Below are positions 26,613-33,998 of a stretch of 40,635 bases of DNA, piece by piece; the stretch's first letter is position 1; each line of letters starts with the position of its first letter. This DNA comes from CAZGSV01 sp964528605 (GTDB lineage Bacteria > Armatimonadota > Zipacnadia > CAZGSV01). The notes beneath the pieces are model-generated. The model had not been told where the DNA came from. It saw nothing but the letters and a program-made list of their open reading frames with translations, and ran no database searches. A program made the translations under genes and the position numbers. The stretch covers positions 1 through 40,635 of the forward strand of contig CAZGSV010000019.1 of the NCBI GenBank assembly GCA_964528605.1, given 5' to 3'.

Positions 26613-26786
26613 GGTGACACCTCCGTAGCGATTGCTTAGCGCCCGGCTACTCCAGAGTCAACCAGCGGAGAGTCACTAGTCCGGCAAGCCCAAATGGCAG
26701 TGGCGGCGCGCGTGACGCTCAGTCTTCGCGCGTCGCGCGCGCCGCCACCTTACCACCCGCATCTAAGCGGGACCCGGACGCTGGGT
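26613..26786. other. Intergenic region between oxidoreductase and pilus cassette
   Basis: 174 nt. It holds the long hairpin at 26700-26748. On the minus strand a TTGACT upstream of the oxidoreductase has no good -10 partner. No gene seen. Confidence 0.4.
26700..26748. terminator. Very strong GC hairpin, candidate terminator of the pseudopilin operon
   Basis: GTGGCGGCGCGCG and CGCGCGCCGCCAC pair perfectly over 13 bp. The pairing continues inward for a wobble and five more pairs, leaving a loop of about 11 nt. It begins 39 nt past the stop of the last pseudopilin gene on the minus strand. Only a weak T-containing stretch (ccattt) follows on that strand, so termination may be tail-less. A dispersed repeat element is the main alternative. 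Confidence 0.55.
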
Positions 26787-28301
26787 CTAGACCTTCTGCC
26801 AGCCTACCCTTACGAACTTGCCAGTGGTCGGGAAGTACGGCGGCGGAATGTCCGACAGCCGCGTGTCGTAGTGATAGTCCTTGGTGTAGCCCGACACGAT
26901 GGCGCCCGTGGATGGGTTGAAGGTCCCCACCGGGCCTCGCTGCGCCTGCAGCAAGCCGCCGAGCAGGTGGAAAGCGCTCTGCTGGCGCGGCGAGGTATCC
27001 CAGTACTTGTTGTAGATGGACCCCGACGAGGTCTCCCCGCCCGCGAACATTACCGCCTGCACGGTGAGGTCGCCGCTCGGCTTGTCCAGCACCACGTTCT
27101 GAGCCACGATGCCCAGCACGTCCGTCGCGTTGGGGTTCGTGTTGGGATTGTTCGCCAGGGTCAGATTCCCCGTGATCGTTACGTCCTTGCCGCTAGCGCA
27201 TGCCAGCGTGTGCCTGCCCCCGACGACTCCCTGCACGCCGCCGATGGCGTTGTCGCAGTAGATGACGCCGTTCGGTAGGCCCGGCTGAACGTCGTTCGTG
27301 CGGCTCGCTTCGACCCACGTCGACCCCGATTTGTTGTAGTTGATCCTCAGCAGCGACGTCTGGTTCAGCGTGTAATCCTCAACGTAAGTGGCCACTATCT
27401 TCGTAGTGCTGCTTGGCATTTGGGTGATGGTCGCCTGCGTCCGGGTAGCGGTGCTCGAGAACACCATTGAGTTCACCGCGCCCTTAATGTACAGGCCGCC
27501 ACCTTGGGTCGAACGCAAGTACGGCCCGGTCGTCGTAGGGAAGCCACTGCTCCCAGCCCAAGCGGCGTCCCGCTGCGTGTTCATGTTCTGCGGCATCGGG
27601 ATGTAGTCCACGTTCGTGCTTATCCCCGCCTGCCCGTCCTGGAAGATCTGGGAGTAATCCTCGGGAGTGGTCGGATCAGGCGAGTAAAGGGGCGCGTCGG
27701 CCGCCGTGGTCACGCGCTTCGCGAAGATCGGGTCCGGCGGGTTACTGGTGCGCCAGGAGATGCGGAACTGGTCGTTCGAGTGCACCCGGCCGTCCAGATA
27801 GTCCGCCCAGATGAACCATATCGCACCGGTCGCCACCGGCGAACGCTCCTGGCGGGTGAAGTAGGCGTACTCCGCAAAGGACTCTTCCTGCGCCTGATAG
27901 GCAATGCGGCGCTGATAGGCGTTCGGCGTGCTCCCCTTCCCTACGACATAGTACCCCTTCAGCGTGCGACCGGCGTTGTCCGGATAGGGGATGACGTCCA
28001 CCGAAATCGTCCCGCTGTCGAGCGCAACGTTCTGCAGGCTAGTCGGCCGGATGGTGTCGGTCCCCCCGGGGGGATAAGGCTGGTCCCGCAGCCAGCGCAG
28101 TCCCAACTCCGTGCCGGACTCGGCGAGATTGCTCGCCACCACCCGGTCCCGCTCCCGGCTGGCGTTGTGCAGGCTGGCAGTGGCGCCTCGTATCAACGCG
28201 GCCCCGAAGATGAGCAGCACGATCAACCCTATGAGCGCGGCAATCAGAACGCTTCCCCGCCTGCGCCTCTTACTCGCTATTCTCTCACTCGCCGGCCGCA
28301 T
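26787..28301 (-). CDS. GspK/PilX-like large pseudopilin-type protein, cassette copy B
   Basis: 504 aa. A basic leader (RRRRG) is followed by a hydrophobic helix SVLIAALIGLIVLLIFGAAL, as in class III signal peptides, but the mature chain has no Glu at +5. AESGTELGLRWLR matches the helix after the signal in PilX-type proteins. The large C-terminal part resembles the DUF4900-type domain: GGGLYIKGAVNSMVFSS, SGYTKDYHYDTRL. It is clearly paralogous to the 29542-31065 gene over the whole length, including the ends FPTTGKFVRVGWQKV and FPTTGRYRRVGWQRL. Last gene of the unit, 6 nt after the PilW-like gene. Probably the tip or largest minor component of a pseudopilus. Confidence 0.78.
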   Translation of the reverse strand: MRPASERIASKRRRRGSVLIAALIGLIVLLIFGAALIRGATASLHNASRERDRVVASNLAESGTELGLRWLRDQPYPPGGTDTIRPTSLQNVALDSGTISVDVIPYPDNAGRTLKGYYVVGKGSTPNAYQRRIAYQAQEESFAEYAYFTRQERSPVATGAIWFIWADYLDGRVHSNDQFRISWRTSNPPDPIFAKRVTTAADAPLYSPDPTTPEDYSQIFQDGQAGISTNVDYIPMPQNMNTQRDAAWAGSSGFPTTTGPYLRSTQGGGLYIKGAVNSMVFSSTATRTQATITQMPSSTTKIVATYVEDYTLNQTSLLRINYNKSGSTWVEASRTNDVQPGLPNGVIYCDNAIGGVQGVVGGRHTLACASGKDVTITGNLTLANNPNTNPNATDVLGIVAQNVVLDKPSGDLTVQAVMFAGGETSSGSIYNKYWDTSPRQQSAFHLLGGLLQAQRGPVGTFNPSTGAIVSGYTKDYHYDTRLSDIPPPYFPTTGKFVRVGWQKV

Positions 28302-28307
28302 GGCCGC

Positions 28308-28892
28308 TCACTCCTTTACGTTGCGCAGCAGCACCTCGGTGGTCGCACTGCCCTCCACCGTCTTGCCGCCGCGCCGCGCCGTCGTGACCACGTTGATCGC
28401 TACCAGCGTGGCCTTCTCCAAACTGGGCTGATACTCGAACTCCAGGGCGCTCACGGAGTCCGCCAAGCGCTTCTCGGGGCGCCAGACCCCCTCGCTTACG
28501 CTCTTCTTCCCGCGCCACAAGGAGGTTCCCGTGTTGCCGTAGACGCCCGTCTTGTCAGACAGGTAGTAGCGCAGCCAGGTGCCCTCTTGCAGCGGGACTA
28601 GGTTGTACCCGGTCGTGCCGTTCTTCGCCGGCAGGGCCAGCACCAATTGCGTGCTCGAGGACCGCTCGCCCGCGGGCAGAGAGGTCGCGTACTTTAGCGC
28701 CATTGCCTCCTGCCCATCCGAGGCCATTCCCTTGGCGGCAGTGTTGGCCGCCGCCGCTGCCTGGGAGAACGTGCTCGTGCGGTTGAACAAGCGGATGCCG
28801 GCGGCGTAGATGGCCAGAATGCCCCCTCCCACTAGTGTCAGGATCACCAGCGCCATCAGCGCCTCCGCCAGCGTAAACCCGCGTCGTCGCAT
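28308..28892 (-). CDS. PilW/GspJ-like prepilin, cassette copy B
   Basis: 194 aa. Textbook prepilin N terminus: MRRRG then FTLAEALMALVIL, with cleavage after Gly5 and Glu at +5. After the N-terminal helix comes a soluble domain including NLVPLQEGTWLRYYLSDK, shared almost unchanged with the 31067-31651 paralogue of identical length. Twelve nt after the PilV-like gene and 6 nt before the GspK-like one. Expected to be processed by a prepilin peptidase that is not in the window, and to sit in a minor-pilin tip complex. Confidence 0.85.
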   Translation of the reverse strand: MRRRGFTLAEALMALVILTLVGGGILAIYAAGIRLFNRTSTFSQAAAAANTAAKGMASDGQEAMALKYATSLPAGERSSSTQLVLALPAKNGTTGYNLVPLQEGTWLRYYLSDKTGVYGNTGTSLWRGKKSVSEGVWRPEKRLADSVSALEFEYQPSLEKATLVAINVVTTARRGGKTVEGSATTEVLLRNVKE

Positions 28893-28904
28893 CGTTCTTC
28901 CCTC

Positions 28905-29387
28905 CTACTCCTCGGCGAACAGCGCCTCGACGACTACCCGTGACTGCGTCGTCTTCGTGCCCCCGACCACCGTTTCCAGGCGCGCCTTCTTCACCTTGGC
29001 CGCGTAATCGGAAACGGTCACGTTGAAGGTGCCCAACCTCTCGAACCGTTCGTTCTGCCCCCCGCCGGGGTTCGCCGTCGCCGGCAGCAGCATGTACTTC
29101 ACCTTGCGCACCTGCCCCGTCTGCTGGTCGTAGGTGGTCTTCCGCCACAGAACTTTGTTCCCGGCGTAGCCCGAGAGACCGGGCACGCCCGCCTGCCGCA
29201 TCTCCTCCACTATCTGCTGCACCGCCGCCGCACCCGCCTGCCGGTTCGCCGCCTTCTTCTCCGCCAGCAGTGCGCTCACGAACAACCGCGATATGGCGAG
29301 CAAGCCCACCAACAGTATGAGCAAAGCGACGACGACCTCCACCAGGGAGAGGCCAGTGTCCCGCCTGTTTCGTGTCTCCGCATCCAT
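28905..29387 (-). CDS. PilV/GspI-like prepilin, cassette copy B
   Basis: 160 aa. ATG 29387 is chosen over ATG 29429 because GGAGG lies eight nt upstream, exactly as in copy A, and the lengths then agree. Prepilin motif RDTG then LSLVEVVVALLIL, with Glu at +5. The rest (AEKKAANRQAGAAAVQQIVEEMRQ; VVEALFAEE at the end) parallels the 31664-32146 gene. Begins the second cassette, 154 nt after the end of the first. Confidence 0.85.
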   Translation of the reverse strand: MDAETRNRRDTGLSLVEVVVALLILLVGLLAISRLFVSALLAEKKAANRQAGAAAVQQIVEEMRQAGVPGLSGYAGNKVLWRKTTYDQQTGQVRKVKYMLLPATANPGGGQNERFERLGTFNVTVSDYAAKVKKARLETVVGGTKTTQSRVVVEALFAEE

Positions 29388-29541
29388 TCGCACCGCCTCC
29401 GGCGTACGCACTCCGCGCCTCTTGCTCATTTTATTCCCTCTCGGCGCTTGTCTGCCACATAGTCTTCCCCTACGGGTCCCAGAAAACGCGTTCCGCGTCA
29501 AATCCCTCGAAGAGGGCCCGACAGCCGCCTGCCCGACGCTC
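29388..29541. other. Junction between the two pseudopilin cassettes
   Basis: 154 nt with no gene. It includes the alternative ATG at 29429 of the copy B PilV-like gene. No clear hairpin or promoter is visible. Confidence 0.35.
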
Positions 29542-31065
29542 CTACAGCCTCTGCCACCCCACCCGCCTGTATCTGCCCGTTGTCGGGAATAGCGGCGGCG
29601 CATTCCTCTGCATCCGCGTGTCATAGCGGTAGTCCTTCGTGTAGCCGGAGAGCACCGTGTTCGTGGAAGCACTGAACTTTCCCATGGGCCCCCCCTTGGC
29701 CTGCAACAGACTCCCAAAGAGGTGGAAGGTGCCCTGCTGCCTGGGCGTGACATTCCAGTGCTTGTTGTAGACGTAACCCCCGCCCGACTCCGTGCCCGCG
29801 AGCAGTATCGCCTGCACACTCAGGTCGCCGAGGGGGTTATCAAGCACGATCCGTTGGGCGATTAGGCCCAGCACCGAGGTTGACGCCGGATTGGTCACCG
29901 GGTTGTCCGCCAGCGTCAAATCCCCCACAATGACAATGTCCTTGCCCGAGGCCACCGCAATAGTGTGAGCCCCGGCGATCACGCCCTGCAGCCCGTTGAT
30001 GGTGTCGTCGCAGTAGATCAAGCCGTTGGTCACGGTCGGCTGCGTGTCTTGATCACGGACGCTCTCCTGCCACTCAGAGCCCGTCAACGTGTACGTCACC
30101 GACTCGATCGTGGACTTGTTCAACGCGTGATCCTCCGCCAACGTGGTCACGATCTGACGATCGCTCGCTGGCTGCTGCGTGATGGTGACCTGGGTACACG
30201 CAGGCGTGCTCGCGAAGACCATGGACTGCACGGTCCCACAAATGTACACCCCTCCGCCCTGGCTGGCGCGGAGGTAGACGCCGGTAGCGGTCGGAAACCC
30301 CGCGACACTCCCCCAGGCAGCATCCTGCTGCTTGGTGGTGCCTTCCGGCATGGGGATGTACGCCACACTGATCGCATGGCCAGCCTGGCCCTCCTTGTAT
30401 ATCTGCGCATAGTCCTCCGGCGCCGAAATGGCCGGGGAGTAGTTGGGTGTCCCAAATGCAGTCGTCACCCGGCTCAGGAAGATCGGCTGCGCCGGGTTCG
30501 ACACCTGCCACGCGATGTTCAACTGCGCGTTGCCGTGGACAGGTCCATCCATGCGATCCACCCAGGTGAACCAAGTGGGCCCCCCCGTCACGGGAGATAC
30601 CGGGTCGCTCACGAAATAGGCGTATTGAGCGAACGACTCCTCCTGCACCTGGTAGACGACCCGCTTCGTGTACCCCGTCTTCCCCTTACCCTCGCCCACG
30701 ACCTGGTACACCCGAAGGCTCCGCTTCGCGTTGTCCGCGAATGGGACTATCTCTACCGAGATGGTGCCGTCTCCCAGTGCTACGTTCTGCAGTTCCACCG
30801 GCCGTATCGCTTCCGTCCCCGCCGCCGGCGACGGCTGGCTCCTTAGCCACTGGAGCCCCAGTTCCGCGCCCGACTCCGCCAGATGAACCGTAAGCGCCCG
30901 GTCCCGCTCGCGCCCGGCGCTGCGCAAACTGCCCGCTGCCCCCCGCAGCAGCGCGGCGGCCAGTATCAACAGGACAACGAAAACCACGAGCGCGATCAGC
31001 GAGGCGCCCAGCACACTGCCCCGTCTCTCGCGCTCCCCTCTCGCGTACACCAAGAGCATCGCCAC
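29542..31065 (-). CDS. GspK/PilX-like large pseudopilin-type protein, cassette copy A
   Basis: 507 aa from GTG 31065, one nt past the PilW-like stop; ATG 31059 (505 aa) is equally possible. Leader ERRG then SVLGASLIALVVFVVLLIL, hydrophobic and with Ala, not Glu, at +5 as in GspK. Then AESGAELGLQWLR and a long beta-rich C-terminal part ending FPTTGRYRRVGWQRL. It contains four or more cysteines, for example YICGTV and STPACTQ, where copy B mostly has none. Disulfides may therefore differ between the copies. Role inferred as for copy B. Confidence 0.78.
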   Translation of the reverse strand: MAMLLVYARGERERRGSVLGASLIALVVFVVLLILAAALLRGAAGSLRSAGRERDRALTVHLAESGAELGLQWLRSQPSPAAGTEAIRPVELQNVALGDGTISVEIVPFADNAKRSLRVYQVVGEGKGKTGYTKRVVYQVQEESFAQYAYFVSDPVSPVTGGPTWFTWVDRMDGPVHGNAQLNIAWQVSNPAQPIFLSRVTTAFGTPNYSPAISAPEDYAQIYKEGQAGHAISVAYIPMPEGTTKQQDAAWGSVAGFPTATGVYLRASQGGGVYICGTVQSMVFASTPACTQVTITQQPASDRQIVTTLAEDHALNKSTIESVTYTLTGSEWQESVRDQDTQPTVTNGLIYCDDTINGLQGVIAGAHTIAVASGKDIVIVGDLTLADNPVTNPASTSVLGLIAQRIVLDNPLGDLSVQAILLAGTESGGGYVYNKHWNVTPRQQGTFHLFGSLLQAKGGPMGKFSASTNTVLSGYTKDYRYDTRMQRNAPPLFPTTGRYRRVGWQRL

Positions 31066-31066
31066 T

Positions 31067-31651
31067 TTACTTCTGTAGATTCCGCAGCAGGGCCTCAGTG
31101 CTCTGGCTCGCCGCCGCGGACCCGCCCCCCTGGTCAGGTGTCACGGTCACGCTGATGCTCACCCGCGACACATTCTGTATGTCAGGCAGATACGCGAAGT
31201 ACGCTGACGTCACTGAGGGCCCCAAGCAGCGGTCCGTGCGCCAGGTTGACTCCCCCGCGGCTCTGCTCGCACGCCACAGGTAACGGCCGTTGTTCCCGTA
31301 GGTTCCGCGCTTGTCGGCCAGATAGTACCGCACCCAAGTGCCCTCCTGCAGCGGCACCAGGTTGAACCCCGCAGTTGCGTCCTTGGCCGGCGCCACAAAA
31401 ACCAACTGGGTGTTGGTGGAGCACTCGTCTGCCGGCAGCGCCGCCCCTTGCTTGATGGCCATCGCCTGCTGCACCTCCGCAGCCATGTACTTCACCGCCA
31501 ACGCCGCTTGCTGCGACGCCTGCCCCTGGGTCGCCGTGCGCACAAAGAAGCGCAGCCCTGCCGCGTACCCCGCCACCATCGCCCCTCCCAGCAGCATCAT
31601 GATCCCCATGGCGACCGTGGTCTCTGCCAGCGTGAATCCTCGGCGTCGCAT
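31067..31651 (-). CDS. PilW/GspJ-like prepilin, cassette copy A
   Basis: 194 aa. MRRRG followed by FTLAETTVAMGIMML, a complete prepilin motif with Glu at +5. The C-terminal domain has FNLVPLQEGTWVRYYLADK and ends EALLRNLQK; copy B ends EVLLRNVKE. Twelve nt after the PilV-like stop. It should assemble with the flanking proteins as a minor-pilin or pseudopilin complex. Confidence 0.85.
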   Translation of the reverse strand: MRRRGFTLAETTVAMGIMMLLGGAMVAGYAAGLRFFVRTATQGQASQQAALAVKYMAAEVQQAMAIKQGAALPADECSTNTQLVFVAPAKDATAGFNLVPLQEGTWVRYYLADKRGTYGNNGRYLWRASRAAGESTWRTDRCLGPSVTSAYFAYLPDIQNVSRVSISVTVTPDQGGGSAAASQSTEALLRNLQK

Positions 31652-31663
31652 TGCTGTCGCCTC

Positions 31664-32146
31664 CTACTCTTGTGCGAACAGGGCCTCCGCCACTACCCGT
31701 GACTGCGTAGCCCGCGTGTCGGCGACGATGGCCTCCAGATGCGCCTTGGTGACCTTACTGGCGAACTCCGACAACGTGACCGAGAACGTCCCTAGGCGTT
31801 GTACCTTCTCGTTGGCGCCCGTGCTCGGCGTGCTGCCCGCCGGCAGCACCGCATACTCCGCCTGACGGACGGCGCCAGTTCCCGGGTCATAGGTGGTCTT
31901 GGTCCACAGAACCTTGGTGCCCGCAAACGCCGACAGCCCCGCTGCTCCCTGCTCCCGCATTTCCTCGATCATCTGGTGCATCGCCGCCGCCCCGGCCCGT
32001 TGGTTGGCCGCCTTCCGTTCCGCCAGCAGCGCCGCCAGGAAACTACGCGAAAGCGCCAGCACGCTGGTCACCAGAATCACCAGGGCTATCACTACGTCGA
32101 GCAGCGACGACCCTCGCCGCCGGCGGTATCTCTCTCCCCGCTGCAT
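31664..32146 (-). CDS. PilV/GspI-like prepilin with Asp at position +5, cassette copy A
   Basis: 160 aa. ATG 32146 with GGAGG (32159-32155) eight nt upstream; a longer open frame runs upstream but is not prepilin-like. Leader RRRRG then SSLLDVVIALVILVTSVLAL: the usual Glu at +5 is replaced by Asp. The body (AERKAANQRAGAAAMHQMIEEMRE, EALFAQE at the end) matches copy B. First gene of the six-gene minus-strand unit. Confidence 0.82.
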   Translation of the reverse strand: MQRGERYRRRRGSSLLDVVIALVILVTSVLALSRSFLAALLAERKAANQRAGAAAMHQMIEEMREQGAAGLSAFAGTKVLWTKTTYDPGTGAVRQAEYAVLPAGSTPSTGANEKVQRLGTFSVTLSEFASKVTKAHLEAIVADTRATQSRVVAEALFAQE

Positions 32147-32206
32147 TTGCCTCGCCTCCAGGCGAAATAACCCCCTTTTGGGTATGGTACTTGTGCCACA
32201 CCACCC

Positions 32207-32227
32207 CCTGTTGCCTAACATAACAGG
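32207..32227. promoter_or_regulatory. Operator-like dyad in the divergent region
   Basis: CCTGTT and AACAGG are inverted 9 nt apart. The position between two divergent units, about 60 nt before the pseudopilin start, fits an operator, but six-base arms may arise by chance. Confidence 0.35.
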
Positions 32228-32292
32228 CCGAAAACCTCCCCCAGGTTCAGATTCTGCCCCCTTTTCGAGGCCGAAATGACCCCCAGCGGGCA

Positions 32293-32320
32293 TTGACGCC
32301 CGGCGTTCAGGGGCTATAAT
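32293..32320 (+). promoter_or_regulatory. Near-consensus sigma-70 promoter of the radical SAM gene
   Basis: TTGACG (32293-32298), 16-nt spacer, perfect TATAAT (32315-32320). Predicted start near 32327, giving a leader of about 130 nt. Confidence 0.75.
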
Positions 32321-32326
32321 AGGGGT

Positions 32327-32455
32327 GAGGGTACCGTCCGGCTCCTTAGCGAGGAATGGCGCCGGCGGCTCAGCCAAGCATTCGTGCGTAGCGTCGGCCA
32401 GGAATAGGAGGCGCTTTTCGCCATCCATGGTCACCTTGACAAGGGGGTATGCGCC
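32327..32455 (+). promoter_or_regulatory. Structured 5' leader of the radical SAM gene
   Basis: CCGGC (32338-32342) with GCCGG (32361-32365), and inside them TCCT with AGGA (32343-32346, 32352-32355), form a nested stem. GCA-ttcg-TGC (32378-32387) is a UUCG-capped hairpin. GGCG-ctttt-CGCC spans 32410-32422. CCTT-gac-AAGG (32434-32444) would bury part of the Shine-Dalgarno AAGGGGG. I could not match it to a known riboswitch class, so a regulatory role is only suggested. Confidence 0.45.
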
Positions 32456-33931
32456 ATGAGTGACGCGATTCTCAAGGCTTGGCACCGGACCAAGGTGGCT
32501 GCCATTGAGCGAGCGGCCCTGCGCCTGCTTGCAGCAGCCAGTCGCCAGCCCGACCGCAGGCTGATCTGGCTTACGCATCTCCTGGAGCGCGTCCCGCGCA
32601 CGGAGTTCCAACGCCAGCAGCTGCGACTGCTTCGCGGGCTCTTCGAACGCAAGCACCCCGCTATCGAACTCGCCCGCCGCGCCTTCAACCAACTGCATCC
32701 CAACTACCAGCGCAGACTCATCTCGAATCTCTTCATCCAAGCCACCTGGCTCGGCGAGTGCACCCGGCGCGAGTTCGCCGAGCGCGAAGGATTCCGGCCG
32801 CCCTTCCTAATCGCCATGAGCCCCACTATGCACTGCAACCTCCGCTGCGTCGGCTGCTACGCCGGCGGCTATCCCTGGACGGACTACCTCTCCTTCCAGA
32901 CCCTCGACCGCCTGCTCGCAGAAGCCAAGGAAATGGGCATCCACTTCTTTGTCGTCACCGGCGGCGAGCCCTTCGTCCGCAAGGACCTCTTTGACCTCTA
33001 CGAAAAGCACAACGACTGCTCCTTCCTCGTCTACACCAACGGCACCCTCATCAACGAGGAGCAGGTTGAGCGCATGGTCGCTCTCGGCAACGTCGGCCCC
33101 GCCCTTAGCATCGAAGGCTTCAAGAAGGAGACCGACGCCCGCCGCGGCGACGGCGTCTTCGACAAGATCATGCACAGCATGGACCTCCTGCGCGACGCCG
33201 GTGTGCTCTTCGGCTTCTCCGGCACCGTCACCCGGAATAACGTGGACGTCTTCACCCATCCCGACTTCATTGACCTGATGATCGAGAAGGGCTGCCTCTT
33301 CGGCTGGACCTTCATCTACATCCCCATCGGCCGCAGCCCTGACCTCGACTTGCGTCCCACCCCGGAGCAGCGCGACAAGATGCGCCAGTGGAGTATGCAG
33401 GTCCGCCGCAGCAAACCCATCTTCGTCGCCGACTTCTGGAACGACGGCTGCCTCACCGGCGGCTGCATGTCCGGCGGTACCCTTTACCTCCACCTCAACT
33501 ACCGCGGCGACATCGAGCCCTGCGTCTTCATGCAGTTCAAGACCGACAACTTGGTCGAACTCTACCAGCAGGGCAAGAGCCTTAAGGACGCTCTCAACTC
33601 GCCTTTCTTCCAGGCCGTTCGCCGGCGCAACCGCAAGGACCCCAACAAACTGCGCCCCTGTATGATCATTGATCACAACGAGTGGCTCGCCGAGGCCGTC
33701 GCCGAAACCGGCGCGCAGCCCTCCTATCCCGGCGCCGAGACTATCGTCACCGAACTCGCTTCCGGAGTACGCGCCTGGGGTGAGGAATACGCCAAGTTGG
33801 CCGAGGAGGCCTGGAACAGCACCGAGTACGATTTCTTCAAGGACCCGCTCAACTGGGCCACCACCTACGAGGACCCCGAAGCCCTCACGCACGCACGCCA
33901 AGGAGGCAAACAGGACGAAAAAGCAGCCTGA
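32456..33931 (+). CDS. Radical SAM enzyme with SPASM-like C-terminal cysteines
   Basis: 491 aa. ATG 32456 with AAGGGGG eight nt upstream. Residues 1-115 are a helical region, possibly a substrate-binding extension. The radical SAM core has CNLRCVGC with Cys127, Cys131 and Cys134, and GGEP at 168-171. Downstream are Cys331 (C-x4-C), Cys336, Cys355 in YRGDIEPCVF, and Cys401, a pattern of SPASM-type auxiliary Fe-S ligands. SPASM enzymes act on peptides, proteins or sugars. The next gene encodes a secreted propeller, so a maturase or sulfatase-maturation-like role is possible but unproven. No small precursor peptide is visible. Confidence 0.85.
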   Translation: MSDAILKAWHRTKVAAIERAALRLLAAASRQPDRRLIWLTHLLERVPRTEFQRQQLRLLRGLFERKHPAIELARRAFNQLHPNYQRRLISNLFIQATWLGECTRREFAEREGFRPPFLIAMSPTMHCNLRCVGCYAGGYPWTDYLSFQTLDRLLAEAKEMGIHFFVVTGGEPFVRKDLFDLYEKHNDCSFLVYTNGTLINEEQVERMVALGNVGPALSIEGFKKETDARRGDGVFDKIMHSMDLLRDAGVLFGFSGTVTRNNVDVFTHPDFIDLMIEKGCLFGWTFIYIPIGRSPDLDLRPTPEQRDKMRQWSMQVRRSKPIFVADFWNDGCLTGGCMSGGTLYLHLNYRGDIEPCVFMQFKTDNLVELYQQGKSLKDALNSPFFQAVRRRNRKDPNKLRPCMIIDHNEWLAEAVAETGAQPSYPGAETIVTELASGVRAWGEEYAKLAEEAWNSTEYDFFKDPLNWATTYEDPEALTHARQGGKQDEKAA

Positions 33932-33998
33932 GACCGACCGGCATTCATATCGGCTAGGACGTAGCACTCACCGCCGCGCGCGAGCGCAGCCCGGGCCG

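Larger units (their letters stand above)
26787..29387 (-). repeat. Pseudopilin cassette, downstream copy (B) of a tandem pair
   Basis: Three genes in the order PilV-like, PilW-like, GspK-like, each the paralogue of its counterpart at 29542-32146. Protein lengths (160, 194, 504 versus 160, 194, 507) and the 12-nt first spacer are the same in both. Divergence is substantial at the protein level, so this is an old duplication and not a recent DNA repeat. Confidence 0.85.
29542..32146 (-). repeat. Pseudopilin cassette, upstream copy (A) of a tandem pair
   Basis: PilV-like, PilW-like, GspK-like, the counterpart of 26787-29387. First spacer 12 nt, second 1 nt. Confidence 0.85.
32147..32455. other. 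Divergent control region between pseudopilin unit and radical SAM gene
   Basis: 309 nt without a gene. It contains a dyad (32207-32227), a strong plus-strand promoter (32293-32320) and a leader with hairpins (32338-32444). Minus-strand promoter boxes for the pseudopilin unit are not clear to me. Confidence 0.5.

Noticed and set aside
32160..32205. Sigma-54-like TGGCAC on the minus strand before the pseudopilin unit
   Set aside because: The GC at the -12 position is absent (CA instead), so it does not fit the -24/-12 rule.
32327..32455. Known riboswitch (cobalamin, c-di-GMP, TPP, fluoride, SAM)
   Set aside because: None of the conserved cores I know could be found, so it is kept only as an unclassified leader.
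32147..32740. Longer minus-strand start for the first PilV-like gene
   Set aside because: It would place 198 extra residues before the prepilin leader and span the radical SAM promoter. The GGAGG-linked ATG 32146 matches copy B.
33669..33998. Plus-strand extension of the propeller lipoprotein
   Set aside because: It lies within the radical SAM gene in another frame and reads as Ser/Pro/Arg-rich shadow.
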